Of a stretch of DNA of 64,000 bases, positions 25,150 through 33,127 are shown piece after piece. The stretch is taken from positions 1 to 64,000 of the forward strand of contig VGBL01000001.1 of NCBI GenBank assembly GCA_016870515.1, in the 5' to 3' direction. The stretch comes from Actinomycetota bacterium. Lineage in GTDB: Bacteria > Actinomycetota > Actinomycetes > S36-B12. The notes under the pieces are model-generated. The model did no database searches, was not told the DNA's origin, and saw only the letters and a program-made list of their open reading frames with translations. Numbering within the stretch: the first letter of the stretch is position 1; each line of letters opens with the position of its first letter. A program made the position numbers and the translations under genes.

Positions 25150-26847
25150 CTAGGCGGGGTCGAGCACCTCACTCACACCGGCGACGCCGTCGACGATGAC
25201 GACGGTCTTGTCCGCGCGAGGGGTGCCCTCAGGAGTGGTCACCGGCTTGAGCGCCTGGCAGATGCGGAACTGCGCTCGGTCGGACTCCGGCGTGATCTCG
25301 TGGAGCACGTAGCCGTTGTTGAGGAGCTCGCCGTAGGGCGCCCACGGCGTCTTCGCCAAAGTAGGCGGACCCGCTGCGGCCACGATCCCGCCCTCACCGA
25401 AGAACGTTGGCGAGGAGATAGCCCCGGCCGCGAGTTCGGCCGCGACCTTGGGGCGATCCCACGTGAGCGTGGCCTTGATGCACTCGGCCATCGAAGGGAA
25501 GTCCTTCGGATTGGGCCAGCTTTCGAGTACGTCGAAGGCCAGGTTGCAGTGGAAGTCGCCCGTGAGGATCACGGGGTTGCGGACCTGGCTCGACTTGATG
25601 GCCGCGGTCAGGCGCTCGCGCGGCTTCCAGTAGCCATCCCACGAGTCGTAGTTGTACAACCCGTCGGCGGGAATACCGAGACCGACCGATCCGTTGACGC
25701 TGGAGAAGACGGTCTGCTGGCCGATGAACGTCCACTTCGACGTCGAGTCCTGCAGCTGTTGGGCCAGCCACTTCTCCTGGGTCGCGCCCAGCATCGTTGC
25801 CTTCGGGCTCGCCATCGCGGCCACCCACTTGCCGAAATCATTCGGCGTGTTGTTGCCTGGCTGATCGCTTCGATATTGACGGCCATCGAGCATGAGGAAG
25901 GTCGCCAGGGTGCCCCAGTCGATCTGTCGGTAGATCGTCATGGACTTCGGCTTGGGCTTGGGCTGGGTAATGCGGATGGCGTGGTTTTCCCAGAACGCCT
26001 GGAAGCCGGCAGCGCGGCGTGCGAGGAACTTGATGCGATCCTTCTGGCCGTCGCCGCCGCTTTTGCCCGCGGTGTAGTTGTTGTCGACCTCGTGGTCGTC
26101 CCAGATCACGGAGTAGGGCGCTACCGCATGGAGCTTCTGCAGGTCTGCGTCCGAGCGATAGAGGCCGTACTGCCGGCGATACTCACCGATGGTGAATGGC
26201 TCCGTCTTCCACGGAATGGCGCGAGTCGGCTCCGTTTGGGCCGGCCGCATGTACTGCTTGTTGGAGTACTCGTAGATGTAGTCGCCCAGTGCCAGCCAGT
26301 AGTCAGGCTCCTGATCGGCCAGGTCGGCGTACAACTGGTAGTGGCCCGACTGCCAGTTGGCGCATGAGGTCTGGCCGACGACCAGGCGAGACATGGTCGA
26401 GCCGAGTTCGGGCGTGGTGCGAGTGCGTCCGGTGGGCGACAACTGCGAGCCGTGCTTGAAGCGGAAGTAGTACCACGTGTCAGGCGCGAGCCCCTTGACG
26501 TCGACGTGGACGCTGTGGCCAAAGGTCGCCGTCGCCTCGTCGCTGCCCGACAGGCGATTTTGGGTGAAGGCCTCGTCGGTGGCGATCTCCCACTCGACAG
26601 TGGCAGAGGCGGTCCCCATGCCACCGTCAAGCTCGAGGGGCTTGGGGGCAAGGCGGGTCCACAGGATCACCGAGTGGGGAAGGGGGTCACCTGAGGCAAC
26701 GCCCAGCGTGAAGACGTCGCCTTCCGCTCGCGAGATGCGCCCTGCCAGGGCTGGTGCGGCCGGCACGAGAACGGCACCGGTCGCCGCGGCGCCCAGGACG
26801 AGGAAGGACCGGCGGTCAAGGCCGCTTGAGGAGTTGTCGTCAGTCAT
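25150..26847 (-). CDS. Alkaline phosphatase D (PhoD-like), Tat-exported
   Basis: 565 residues with a Tat signal ('LDRRSFLVLGAAATGAVLVP'). A PhoD N-terminal domain follows ('FTLGVASGDPLPHSVILWTR'), then the metallophosphatase-type core ('YWLALGDYIYEYSN', 'VIWDDHEVDNNY', 'VILTGDFHCN'). Such enzymes hydrolyse phosphomono- and diesters outside the cytoplasm using Ca/Fe, typically under phosphate limitation. It is divergent from trmB. No Pho box was recognised in the short gap. Confidence 0.92.
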   Translation of the reverse strand: MTDDNSSSGLDRRSFLVLGAAATGAVLVPAAPALAGRISRAEGDVFTLGVASGDPLPHSVILWTRLAPKPLELDGGMGTASATVEWEIATDEAFTQNRLSGSDEATATFGHSVHVDVKGLAPDTWYYFRFKHGSQLSPTGRTRTTPELGSTMSRLVVGQTSCANWQSGHYQLYADLADQEPDYWLALGDYIYEYSNKQYMRPAQTEPTRAIPWKTEPFTIGEYRRQYGLYRSDADLQKLHAVAPYSVIWDDHEVDNNYTAGKSGGDGQKDRIKFLARRAAGFQAFWENHAIRITQPKPKPKSMTIYRQIDWGTLATFLMLDGRQYRSDQPGNNTPNDFGKWVAAMASPKATMLGATQEKWLAQQLQDSTSKWTFIGQQTVFSSVNGSVGLGIPADGLYNYDSWDGYWKPRERLTAAIKSSQVRNPVILTGDFHCNLAFDVLESWPNPKDFPSMAECIKATLTWDRPKVAAELAAGAISSPTFFGEGGIVAAAGPPTLAKTPWAPYGELLNNGYVLHEITPESDRAQFRICQALKPVTTPEGTPRADKTVVIVDGVAGVSEVLDPA

Positions 26848-26900
26848 GGGGGCAGACTAGGCAATCGGCCTGGCCGATGCCCGACCAATGGGCGAATGAG

Positions 26901-26907
26901 AAGGAGG
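26901..26907 (+). promoter_or_regulatory. Ribosome-binding site that sets the trmB start
   Basis: AAGGAGG lies six bases before GTG 26914. Because the site falls inside the frame that begins at ATG 26896, the inner GTG is the better start. Confidence 0.7.
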
Positions 26908-26913
26908 AATTGC

Positions 26914-27561
26914 GTGGAGGTCCTCCTGCCCACGACCAAGCACCGGCGCGGGCGTCGGACGGCTCGGCAGGAGGCAGCTCTGGCAAGCGCCTCTGCGTAT
27001 CTCCTCGCCGGCGGCGCGGATCTCGCCGCCGTCTTCGACGGGTGGCCCGTGGTCCTGGACATGGGCTTCGGCACCGGTGAGGCGGTGATCACCTACGCCG
27101 AGTCGGATCCAGCGACACGCATACTCGCCGTCGACATGCACACGCCGGGCATCGGCGATCTGCTGGCCAGCATTGCCGAAGGTGGACTGTCGAACGTCTT
27201 CGTCATAGAGGCCGACGTGCGGGAGGTGCTGACCAACGGGGTGCACACGGGCATGATTGCCGGTGCGCGCAGCCTCTTCCCTGATCCCTGGCCGAAGAAG
27301 CGACATCACCGACGCCGATTGATCCAGCCGGAGTTCGTCGAGATGCTGGCCGATCGGATGATGATCGGGGCTACATGGCACATCGCCACCGACTGGCCCG
27401 ACTACGCCAAGCACATCGAGGGGGTGCTAGCGGCTTCCTCGCAGTGGCTGGGTGGGCGAGTGCCACGTCCCCACGACAGACCCCTCACTCGATTCGAGCG
27501 CCGGGGATTGGCCGCCGGGCGTCAACCCATCGACCTTCGCTACGCGCGAGCGCAGTCGTGA
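26914..27561 (+). CDS. trmB: tRNA (guanine-N7)-methyltransferase
   Basis: About 215 residues. The SAM site is 'VVLDMGFGTGEAVITYAE' and the family signature is 'FPDPWPKKRHHRRRLIQPEF', with 'RPLTRFERRG' near the end. TrmB makes m7G46 in the variable loop of tRNAs. The start is taken as GTG 26914 behind a full Shine-Dalgarno sequence, not ATG 26896. Its TGA overlaps the GTG of the next RNA methyltransferase gene, so the two RNA-modification genes and the small membrane gene after them form an operon. Confidence 0.92.
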   Translation: MEVLLPTTKHRRGRRTARQEAALASASAYLLAGGADLAAVFDGWPVVLDMGFGTGEAVITYAESDPATRILAVDMHTPGIGDLLASIAEGGLSNVFVIEADVREVLTNGVHTGMIAGARSLFPDPWPKKRHHRRRLIQPEFVEMLADRMMIGATWHIATDWPDYAKHIEGVLAASSQWLGGRVPRPHDRPLTRFERRGLAAGRQPIDLRYARAQS

Positions 27562-28763
27562 CGACAACCCTGAGCGAGGATGACCCGCTCACCCTCGACG
27601 TCGGGGCGGTGGCCCACGGCGGCATCTGCGTGGCCCGTCACAACGGCCAGGTGATCTTCGTCAGGGGCGCGCTGCCCGGGGAGACCGTGGTGGCTCGCGT
27701 CACCGAGGCACCCGAGCACGGTCGCTTTGCCCGAGCCGACACGACCGAGGTCGTCGATGCCTCTCCCCATCGGGTGACACCTCCGTGCCAGTACGCCGGC
27801 GACTGCGGCGGCTGCGACTGGCAATTCGTCGACCTTGCCGAGCAGCGCCATCTGAAGGCCGAGGTCATCCGAGAGCAGCTCGCGCGACTCGCTGGCGAGA
27901 CCCCTGATCGGTGGGCTGACCTTCGCGTCGAGGAGGTGCTGGGTGGCACTGATGGACTGGGGTGGAGAACTCGCATGCGATTCGCTGTGGACCCCTCGGG
28001 TCGGGCGGGATTGCGCGCCGCCCGCTCACATCGGGTCGTCGCGATCGATCGGTGCCTGATCGCAGCAGAGGGGATCGACGCCCTGGGCATCACGCAGACC
28101 AAGTGGCCCGAAGCATCGGAGGTACTCGCTGTCGCACCGTCGATCGGCCGTGCCGTCGCCCTCGCGGATCCTCGACCCGGTGAAGCCCGCGTGAGCGAGA
28201 GCGCGGCGGGTCGCACCTTCACTTTTGATGCCACCGCCTTCTGGCAGGTGCATCCGGGAGCCGCCGACACCCTCGTTTGCGCTGTCCTGGAAGCACTTGA
28301 TCCCCGACCCAAAGACCACGTCATCGACCTCTATTCGGGCGTGGGGCTCTTCGCCGGCGCACTCGCGTCTGCCGTCGGTGTCGGCGGGCGCGTCGACGCC
28401 GTTGAGTCCGACGCGGTAGCGATCCAGGGTGCCAAGCGGTCGCTGCACGACCTGGCCGTCGTCCATCTGCACGAGGCTCGAGTCGATGAGTGGCTTCGGA
28501 CACCACCGCTACGCCGGTGCGATCTCGTCGTCCTTGATCCACCGCGCTCGGGGGCCAAGAAGGCGATCATCGACCGCATCGTGCGACTGCGTCCGCGTGC
28601 CATTGCCTACGTGGCATGCGACCCCGCAGCGCTCGGTCGAGACATTGCCCTGGCCAAAGCGCTCGGCTGGCGACTGGCCTCGCTCCGGGCCTTCGACCTC
28701 TTCCCTATGACGCACCACGCGGAGTGCGTAGCGGTGCTGCGACCGGATACCGTCCGATCATGA
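27558..28763 (+). CDS. TrmA/RumA-family class I SAM-dependent RNA (uracil-5) methyltransferase
   Basis: 401 residues from GTG 27558. An N-terminal TRAM domain ('LDVGAVAHGGICVARHNGQV') is followed by the iron-sulfur ligands Cys77, Cys83, Cys86 and Cys166. The SAM motif is 'VIDLYSGVGLFAGALA', with 'VVLDPPRSGAKKA' and the nucleophile Cys in 'AYVACDPAALGRD'. It should methylate U in rRNA (U1939/U747-like) or tRNA T54; which one cannot be told from the sequence. Translationally coupled to trmB (GTGA) and to the small downstream gene (ATGA). Confidence 0.9.
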   Translation: MTTTLSEDDPLTLDVGAVAHGGICVARHNGQVIFVRGALPGETVVARVTEAPEHGRFARADTTEVVDASPHRVTPPCQYAGDCGGCDWQFVDLAEQRHLKAEVIREQLARLAGETPDRWADLRVEEVLGGTDGLGWRTRMRFAVDPSGRAGLRAARSHRVVAIDRCLIAAEGIDALGITQTKWPEASEVLAVAPSIGRAVALADPRPGEARVSESAAGRTFTFDATAFWQVHPGAADTLVCAVLEALDPRPKDHVIDLYSGVGLFAGALASAVGVGGRVDAVESDAVAIQGAKRSLHDLAVVHLHEARVDEWLRTPPLRRCDLVVLDPPRSGAKKAIIDRIVRLRPRAIAYVACDPAALGRDIALAKALGWRLASLRAFDLFPMTHHAECVAVLRPDTVRS

Positions 28764-28969
28764 GCGACGGCGCCAACGATCCGCTGCGGCGTCAACTACG
28801 ATTCTCCCTCTTCCTGCAGGCAGGGGCGTGTGTGATGTTCACGATCGCCTTCATCGTGCAGACGCTAGCCGGCGGCTTCGGCTCCCTCACGATCGTCTTC
28901 GGGCTCCTGGCGGCACTTTGTGGCGGAGCCTTCGTCTTCACCCGCTCGAAATTGAGCGGCCTCGGCTGA
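28760..28969 (+). CDS. Small two-helix membrane protein, unknown function
   Basis: 69 residues: a short polar N-terminus ('MSDGANDPLRRQLRFSLF'), two hydrophobic helices ('AGACVMFTIAFIVQTLA' and 'LTIVFGLLAALCGGAFVF') and a short basic tail. The ATG overlaps the stop of the RNA methyltransferase gene (ATGA), which supports real translation. No family recognised. It is probably an inner-membrane protein with both ends in the cytoplasm. Confidence 0.65.
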   Translation: MSDGANDPLRRQLRFSLFLQAGACVMFTIAFIVQTLAGGFGSLTIVFGLLAALCGGAFVFTRSKLSGLG

Positions 28970-29065
28970 CTCGCCGGCTAGGAGCGCTTGGCCTAGCGGG
29001 TGAGCGCTCGGTCAAAGCTGCCCTCTATGCTTTCTTCGCTCAGCGGACGGAATGGTCCCGGGCAC

Positions 29066-29137
29066 GCCGCCTTAGCTCAGGGGTAGAGCAACGCACTCGT
29101 AATGCGTAGGTCCGGGGTTCAAATCCCCGAGGCGGCT
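29066..29137 (+). tRNA. tRNA-Thr (anticodon CGT)
   Basis: A complete cloverleaf. The acceptor GCCGCCT pairs with AGGCGGC, the D arm is GCTC-AGGGGTAG-AGC, and the anticodon stem ACGCA/TGCGT encloses the loop CTCGTAA (anticodon CGT). The T arm is GGGG-TTCAAAT-CCCC. CCA is not encoded. Its 3' part is repeated 1.7 kb downstream. Confidence 0.93.
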
Positions 29138-29140
29138 CCG
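29089..29140 (+). repeat. att-like direct repeat, left copy (3' part of tRNA-Thr)
   Basis: 52 bases from the D-arm end through the tRNA 3' end plus three flanking bases. They match 30816-30867 with a single G/C difference at 29115 versus 30842. Integrases commonly use tRNA 3' ends as attachment sites and restore the tRNA on one side, which fits the intact copy here. Confidence 0.75.
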
Positions 29141-29150
29141 TAGATTTCAT

Positions 29151-29342
29151 GTGGTTTCGGCTGATTCTTTACGCGGTATCGACACCGTGCAGATCGTGCT
29201 CCACGAAGGGTCGCTCACCCAGATCCACCTCACCATCCCCGCCCGTGAGGTACTCACCGACGACGACCTCGAACTAGTAGCCGGATGCGCCTGGGGTGGT
29301 GGTGAAGATTCCCTTTGTCATTCCTCGCGTCGGTCAGGCTGA
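29151..29342 (+). CDS. Small open frame just after tRNA-Thr, possible gene remnant
   Basis: 63 codons from GTG. The stretch 'TVQIVLHEGSLTQIHLTIPA' then 'REVLTDDDLELVAGC' looks like real protein, but the end ('GGGEDSLCHSSRRSG') does not, and there is no clear ribosome site. It may be the truncated front of a lost gene inside the tRNA-bracketed segment. The 80 bases after it, up to the DUF805 gene, show nothing I can support. Confidence 0.3.
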   Translation: MVSADSLRGIDTVQIVLHEGSLTQIHLTIPAREVLTDDDLELVAGCAWGGGEDSLCHSSRRSG

Positions 29343-29420
29343 GTTGGGTGCAGCCCATCGTCGGTGCCATCAATCGCGGTACCGACTCCATCCGGAGGGC
29401 AGCCGCTATGCGCTCGCACG

Positions 29421-29891
29421 TCACTCACCGAAGCGGTTGGGTCCGCGCGTGCCGGGGAGCAGGGCGAAGACCAGTAGGACGATGCCGCCGATGCCTGAGA
29501 GCAAACCGAACACGGCCCCCGCGGCAAACAGGACCTGATTCTGCAGCGCCGAAAGGGCGAAGAGGACGAAGCCGAGAACGCCGCTGGCGATGGTCAGCAG
29601 ATACCACCACCCGGACTTGCCGGAGTCGTGCAGACGTCTGAACCATACGGCGCTGACCGGAAGTATGGTCACCAGGAACCACACGAGCGTGGCGATGATC
29701 CCGACCTGAGCGAGTGCGCCCCACCTCTGGGGGTCCGCGCTCGTGGAGATGCCCACCATCGAGATGGTGTAGAGCACCGTGGACACAATGACCATGAACA
29801 GGTAGAACCACCAGAACTCCGAGCGGCTCGCCCGACCACGGAAGTTCACGTAGTTCTTGAAGACGGTCGTGATGGCCTGGCTAAAACTCAT
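29421..29891 (-). CDS. DUF805 family membrane protein
   Basis: 156 residues with four predicted helices. The family motif is clear at the N-terminus ('VFKNYVNFRGRASRSEFWWF') and in the loop 'RLHDSGKSGWWYLL'; it ends 'LLPGTRGPNRFGE'. DUF805 proteins are inner-membrane proteins of unknown role, often near phage or stress genes. The ATG at 29891 is preceded by GGGAG, so the open frame further upstream is not used. It lies inside the segment bounded by the tRNA-Thr repeats. Confidence 0.85.
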   Translation of the reverse strand: MSFSQAITTVFKNYVNFRGRASRSEFWWFYLFMVIVSTVLYTISMVGISTSADPQRWGALAQVGIIATLVWFLVTILPVSAVWFRRLHDSGKSGWWYLLTIASGVLGFVLFALSALQNQVLFAAGAVFGLLSGIGGIVLLVFALLPGTRGPNRFGE

Positions 29892-30086
29892 GCGAACTCC
29901 CTGGTCATGGCGTCCGGCGCGCCCAATGCTCCGGAGCCTAGTGCCACCCCGCCCTTCCGTAAGGGCTTTCGCCGCAGCGGTGATCTCAATGAGTTGTTGG
30001 CGCGTTCCGCGCGGGCACAGTGCCCCTCGTGCCATACTGGCTGCCTCATGGATGCGCGGTCTGTGGGTGACGCGAAGGGCTGGCAA

Positions 30087-30518
30087 ATGTCCGACCGGCC
30101 ACAAAGACCAGGGCGAGGCCTCGTCATCGCCGGAGCGATCCTTACCGGGATTTCGGTGCTCGTCACGGTCTCTGCAGGTGTCGATTCGATCAGGGCCCTC
30201 ACTGCGGAGAGGACGTACGGTATTGCCTTCTTCGGGATCCTTCTCTATTGGACGATCCTGGCAGCGCCGACCTGGTACGTCGGTGTGCCGCTCCTGGGGA
30301 TCGGACGAACTCAGCAGCGTGGACCGGTGAAGTACTCCGTGTGGGCCTGGGTGGTCGCCCTGGCAGTACTGCCCGTTGTTTTCGTGGCAACACCCCTAGC
30401 CTCCGTCCCATCTGTGGCCGCCGCCGCATGGCTGGTGTGGGGCAAGCCCGCTCAGACGCCCCCCGTGCAGGCGGATCCTGGCGCAGACGTCAAACACGCA
30501 CGGGACATCGGCGCCTGA
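30087..30518 (+). CDS. Hypothetical four-helix membrane protein
   Basis: 143 residues: basic start ('MSDRPQRPGRG'), then four hydrophobic segments ('LVIAGAILTGISVLVTVSAG', 'GIAFFGILLYWTILAAPTWY', 'SVWAWVVALAVLPVVFV', 'PSVAAAAWLVWG') and a polar tail. AAGGG precedes the ATG at about 9 bases. An in-frame ATG at 30048 is possible. No family recognised. It is divergent from the DUF805 gene and also inside the tRNA-bracketed segment, so it may be cargo of a former element. Confidence 0.6.
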   Translation: MSDRPQRPGRGLVIAGAILTGISVLVTVSAGVDSIRALTAERTYGIAFFGILLYWTILAAPTWYVGVPLLGIGRTQQRGPVKYSVWAWVVALAVLPVVFVATPLASVPSVAAAAWLVWGKPAQTPPVQADPGADVKHARDIGA

Positions 30519-30538
30519 CCAGGCCGCGGGGTATCGCG

Positions 30539-30667
30539 ATGACGATGAGGACGACCTCAAGGCCACTCAGGCCAGAACCTGAAGGCGTCCCTCGTCCGCT
30601 ACCTCAGGGAGGCGCTGGGGACTGGTTGGACGAGAGCATTCGCGAGCAAATCATCAATGAGCTATGA
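30539..30667 (+). pseudogene. Short open frame, probable fragment
   Basis: 42 codons ending 'GDWLDESIREQIINEL'. Another frame directly upstream reads 'LKASLVRYLREALG', which would join it after a one-base shift. That suggests a small frameshifted gene, perhaps an antitoxin-like or regulatory peptide. Family not recognised and expression unsupported. Confidence 0.25.
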
Positions 30668-31032
30668 AGTTGTCTGGCCCGGGCCCCGCTCGCTACGTGG
30701 ATTCCGCTGAAAACATCCTGACAACCTTGGCCAGGTCAGTCCCTGGTAGTCGGTGACACTGGCAACCACAGATCCCTCACAGACAATCACGCAGAACCAC
30801 CCCAGGAGACTCCTTCAACGCACTCGTAATGCGTAGGTCCGCGGTTCAAATCCCCGAGGCGGCTCCGATTCCCCTCACGATATTGTGCGCCCACAACCTG
30901 ATCGAAGGTCAGGAGCCCGAAGGTAGTCTCAGCTCCCACCGCTCCCTTTCGTGACTCCTCCACCCTTCGGTCGGTCGCGAGGAAGCCGCGCGCGGCCGTG
31001 GGCCATTGGGTGGACTCATGGCCACCGGACCC
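30668..31032. other. Intergenic region holding the right att-like repeat
   Basis: No convincing gene on either strand. The only structure I can support is the partial tRNA copy at 30816-30867. The sequence after it contains an AT-rich patch ('cacgatattgtg') and otherwise ordinary GC-rich DNA up to the end of the methyltransferase gene. Confidence 0.5.
30816..30867 (+). repeat. att-like direct repeat, right copy (partial tRNA-Thr)
   Basis: Copy of the tRNA-Thr 3' part (anticodon arm, T arm, 3' acceptor strand) without the 5' half, so it cannot fold as a tRNA. One G-to-C change disrupts a T-stem pair. With the left copy it bounds 1,675 bases. Confidence 0.75.
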
Positions 31033-31650
31033 CTAGCCCGGCACGCGAAACGTTGACACCACGTTGAGGGAGTCCCGGTATTCGCTGCCCTCGTCGTAGA
31101 CGCGCACGCGACGCATCTCGAGATCCGTGACTCCTCGTGAGGTCAGTGCGTCTTCGAATCCACGATCAAGGAAGTGGCTCTCATTGGCTCCCATCACCAC
31201 GTAGCCGCCCGGTCTCACCAGGGGAAGCAGGTTAGTGAGGGCCTCCGGACCCAGATGACCATGCGTGAATAGGCCGATGCTGATCAGCGCGTCGTACGGC
31301 GCATCGGTGTCGAGGACGGGCTGCATGAGATCGCGCTCGTAGAGATTGCGGTAGACGCCCTTTGCCTCGGCGACCTCGAGCATCTCGGCGGAGAGGTCGA
31401 TGCCATCGAGGGCGAGCGAAGGTCGCAGGGCGCATAGGTTGGAACCGACCAGTCCCGTGCCCGCACCGGCATCCACGGCCGTGGCAACTTCAGGCACCGA
31501 CGCATGGAATAGCTCGGCGATCACGCGGGGATGGAGGTAGCCGGCCGTGGCGACGAACTCGGACTCGTAGGTCGCGGCCCATCGCGCATAGAACTCGCGC
31601 GCCTCTTCGGGCGTTGTCAGTGCATAGGCGTCGTTGAGTCTTATCTCCAT
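31033..31650 (-). CDS. Class I SAM-dependent methyltransferase
   Basis: 205 residues. Motif I is 'ATAVDAGAGTGLVGSNL', with acidic motif II 'LDGIDLSAEMLEVAEAKG' and later 'LISIGLFTHGHLGPEALTNL'. The N-terminal 'EEAREFYARWAATYESEF' is typical of small-molecule methyltransferases of the Methyltransf_11/25 type. Substrate unknown. It starts 30 bases after the aldolase/isomerase remnant on the same strand and may share its transcript. Confidence 0.83.
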   Translation of the reverse strand: MEIRLNDAYALTTPEEAREFYARWAATYESEFVATAGYLHPRVIAELFHASVPEVATAVDAGAGTGLVGSNLCALRPSLALDGIDLSAEMLEVAEAKGVYRNLYERDLMQPVLDTDAPYDALISIGLFTHGHLGPEALTNLLPLVRPGGYVVMGANESHFLDRGFEDALTSRGVTDLEMRRVRVYDEGSEYRDSLNVVSTFRVPG

Positions 31651-31679
31651 GAGGCCTCCCGTGAAACCACGCGTGCAGT

Positions 31680-32040
31680 CTATGAGTCGGTGACGACCGT
31701 CACCCGGCGGATATCGGGATCGGTGAAGACGTCGAATTCGTCAGTGCTCCGCGTGGAGAACTCCGTGACGATTGCCCCCTCCGGCCCGGCCTGGAACCAG
31801 TGCAGGGTGTCGGGATAGATGGTGTGCTGGTCGCCGGCATGCGGCACGATCTCGTGCCAAGCCGTGAAGACGCCACGGTCCAAGCGACTGGGCGTGGCGA
31901 GCGGATCGACCGTCGGCTCCGCTTCGACGTGCGTCGAGGACCGCTTCGAGCGAGTAACTGTCCCAGCTCTCGAAGTAGCCGAGGGCGTAGCCATGGCGCC
32001 GGGCGTCATCGAGCAGCCGGGGAAGCGGCATCAGGGGCAT
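31680..32040 (-). pseudogene. Fused remnant: class II aldolase N-terminus joined out of frame to D-lyxose isomerase C-terminus
   Basis: The first ~38 codons from ATG 32040 ('MPLMPLPRLLDDARRHGYAL' then 'GYFESWDSYSLEAVLDA') match the start of class II fructose/tagatose-bisphosphate aldolases. At about 31925-31940 the sequence switches, in another frame, to 'FTAWHEIVPHAGDQHTIYPD' and 'TLHWFQAGPEGAIVTEFSTR', which matches the C-terminus of YdaE-type D-lyxose isomerases. The simplest reading is a deletion that removed most of both genes. They would have formed a sugar-catabolic operon with the PfkB kinase 9 bases upstream. Family matches are from memory of conserved segments. Confidence 0.65.
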
Positions 32041-32049
32041 GTGCGATCC

Positions 32050-33024
32050 CTACTCACCACGAGTCTCACGGGTCAATTGCACGCGCGACATGTGCTCGCG
32101 GGCCTCGACATCGCTGAAGAGAGTGGAGTGGCATCCCAGGCCTCGGCAAACGGACGCTCCGAGAGCGGCGGCGTAGCGCAACGTGTCGTCGAATGGCCAT
32201 TCGCGCATCAAACCGACGACGATACCGGCGGTAAACGCATCGCCCGCGCCAGATCCGTCGACGTAGTCGATAGGAAGAGGGCTCACGCGGATGACTTCGG
32301 CATCGTCGGCATAGACCGCGCCGTCGGAGCCGCAGGTGATGACAACCCACGGGCAGCCCCACTCCAGCAGGGCCTTGGCCTGACGCACGGGATCGCTCTC
32401 TCCGGTGAGCACCGCTGCCTCATCGTGATTAGGCAGGAAGCCGTCAATATGCCTCACGAGCGGGCTCACGAGTTCGTCAAGGCCGTTCTCGCCCAACGGA
32501 ATGACCACGTCAAGGAGGATGCGAGCGCCGCTCGATCGGGCGCTCTGCAGCACTGGGATCAGCTCACCGGGATCTAGGCTTGGCATAAGCAGGAATCCGC
32601 CAATCACCAGGATGTCTGCGCCCTCGGCTCCCGCCGCCACCTCCGCGGCCGTATATTCAGCGTTGGCTCCGACGTAGTGCATGAAGCGACGATCGTCGCC
32701 GGGAATGCAAAGCACGACCGTCTGCGAGGTGGCACTGGTTGCACTCCGGGAGATGCCGGAGGTATCCACGCCGTGAGATGCGAGTTCCTCGATTACCTGC
32801 TGGCCCAGCACATCGTCACCGACGCGTCCACCCACGCGCACACTTACGCCGAGGTCGGCGAGATCGATTCCGGTGTTGGCCGCACAACCACCCGATTGAT
32901 AGAGGGGCGCTGAGATTGAGGCGACTTGACCGGGCCGTGGGATTCCCTCCAGGGGAGGCACAAACAGATCGGACACAAGAATCCCGGCGCAGACCACCAG
33001 CGGATCGCGAACGGGGCTGGCCAC
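32050..33024 (-). CDS. PfkB-family carbohydrate kinase
   Basis: 324 residues of the ribokinase/PfkB fold: 'GGCAANTGIDLADLGVSV' (substrate loop), 'GRVGDDVLGQQVIEEL', and the C-terminal signature 'YVDGSGAGDAFTAGIV' with the catalytic Asp. It phosphorylates a sugar or nucleoside with ATP. The next genes on the strand were an aldolase and a sugar isomerase, now broken, so a ketose such as fructose, tagatose or an aldose-derived ketose is a reasonable guess. Divergent from a secreted protein gene. Confidence 0.87.
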   Translation of the reverse strand: MASPVRDPLVVCAGILVSDLFVPPLEGIPRPGQVASISAPLYQSGGCAANTGIDLADLGVSVRVGGRVGDDVLGQQVIEELASHGVDTSGISRSATSATSQTVVLCIPGDDRRFMHYVGANAEYTAAEVAAGAEGADILVIGGFLLMPSLDPGELIPVLQSARSSGARILLDVVIPLGENGLDELVSPLVRHIDGFLPNHDEAAVLTGESDPVRQAKALLEWGCPWVVITCGSDGAVYADDAEVIRVSPLPIDYVDGSGAGDAFTAGIVVGLMREWPFDDTLRYAAALGASVCRGLGCHSTLFSDVEAREHMSRVQLTRETRGE

Positions 33025-33127
33025 GGGGGCAGTCTGCCAGGGAGCCCTCGCCGAGCGGGGTGGAGGTCACTGCGGAACCCGCCGTATTAGCACGCAACGA
33101 GCCCTGCCCCGGTGCCAGGATGGGCCC

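Noticed and set aside
30816-30867. Second tRNA-Thr gene
   Set aside because: Only the 3' part is present; no 5' acceptor strand or D arm, and a T-stem pair is broken.
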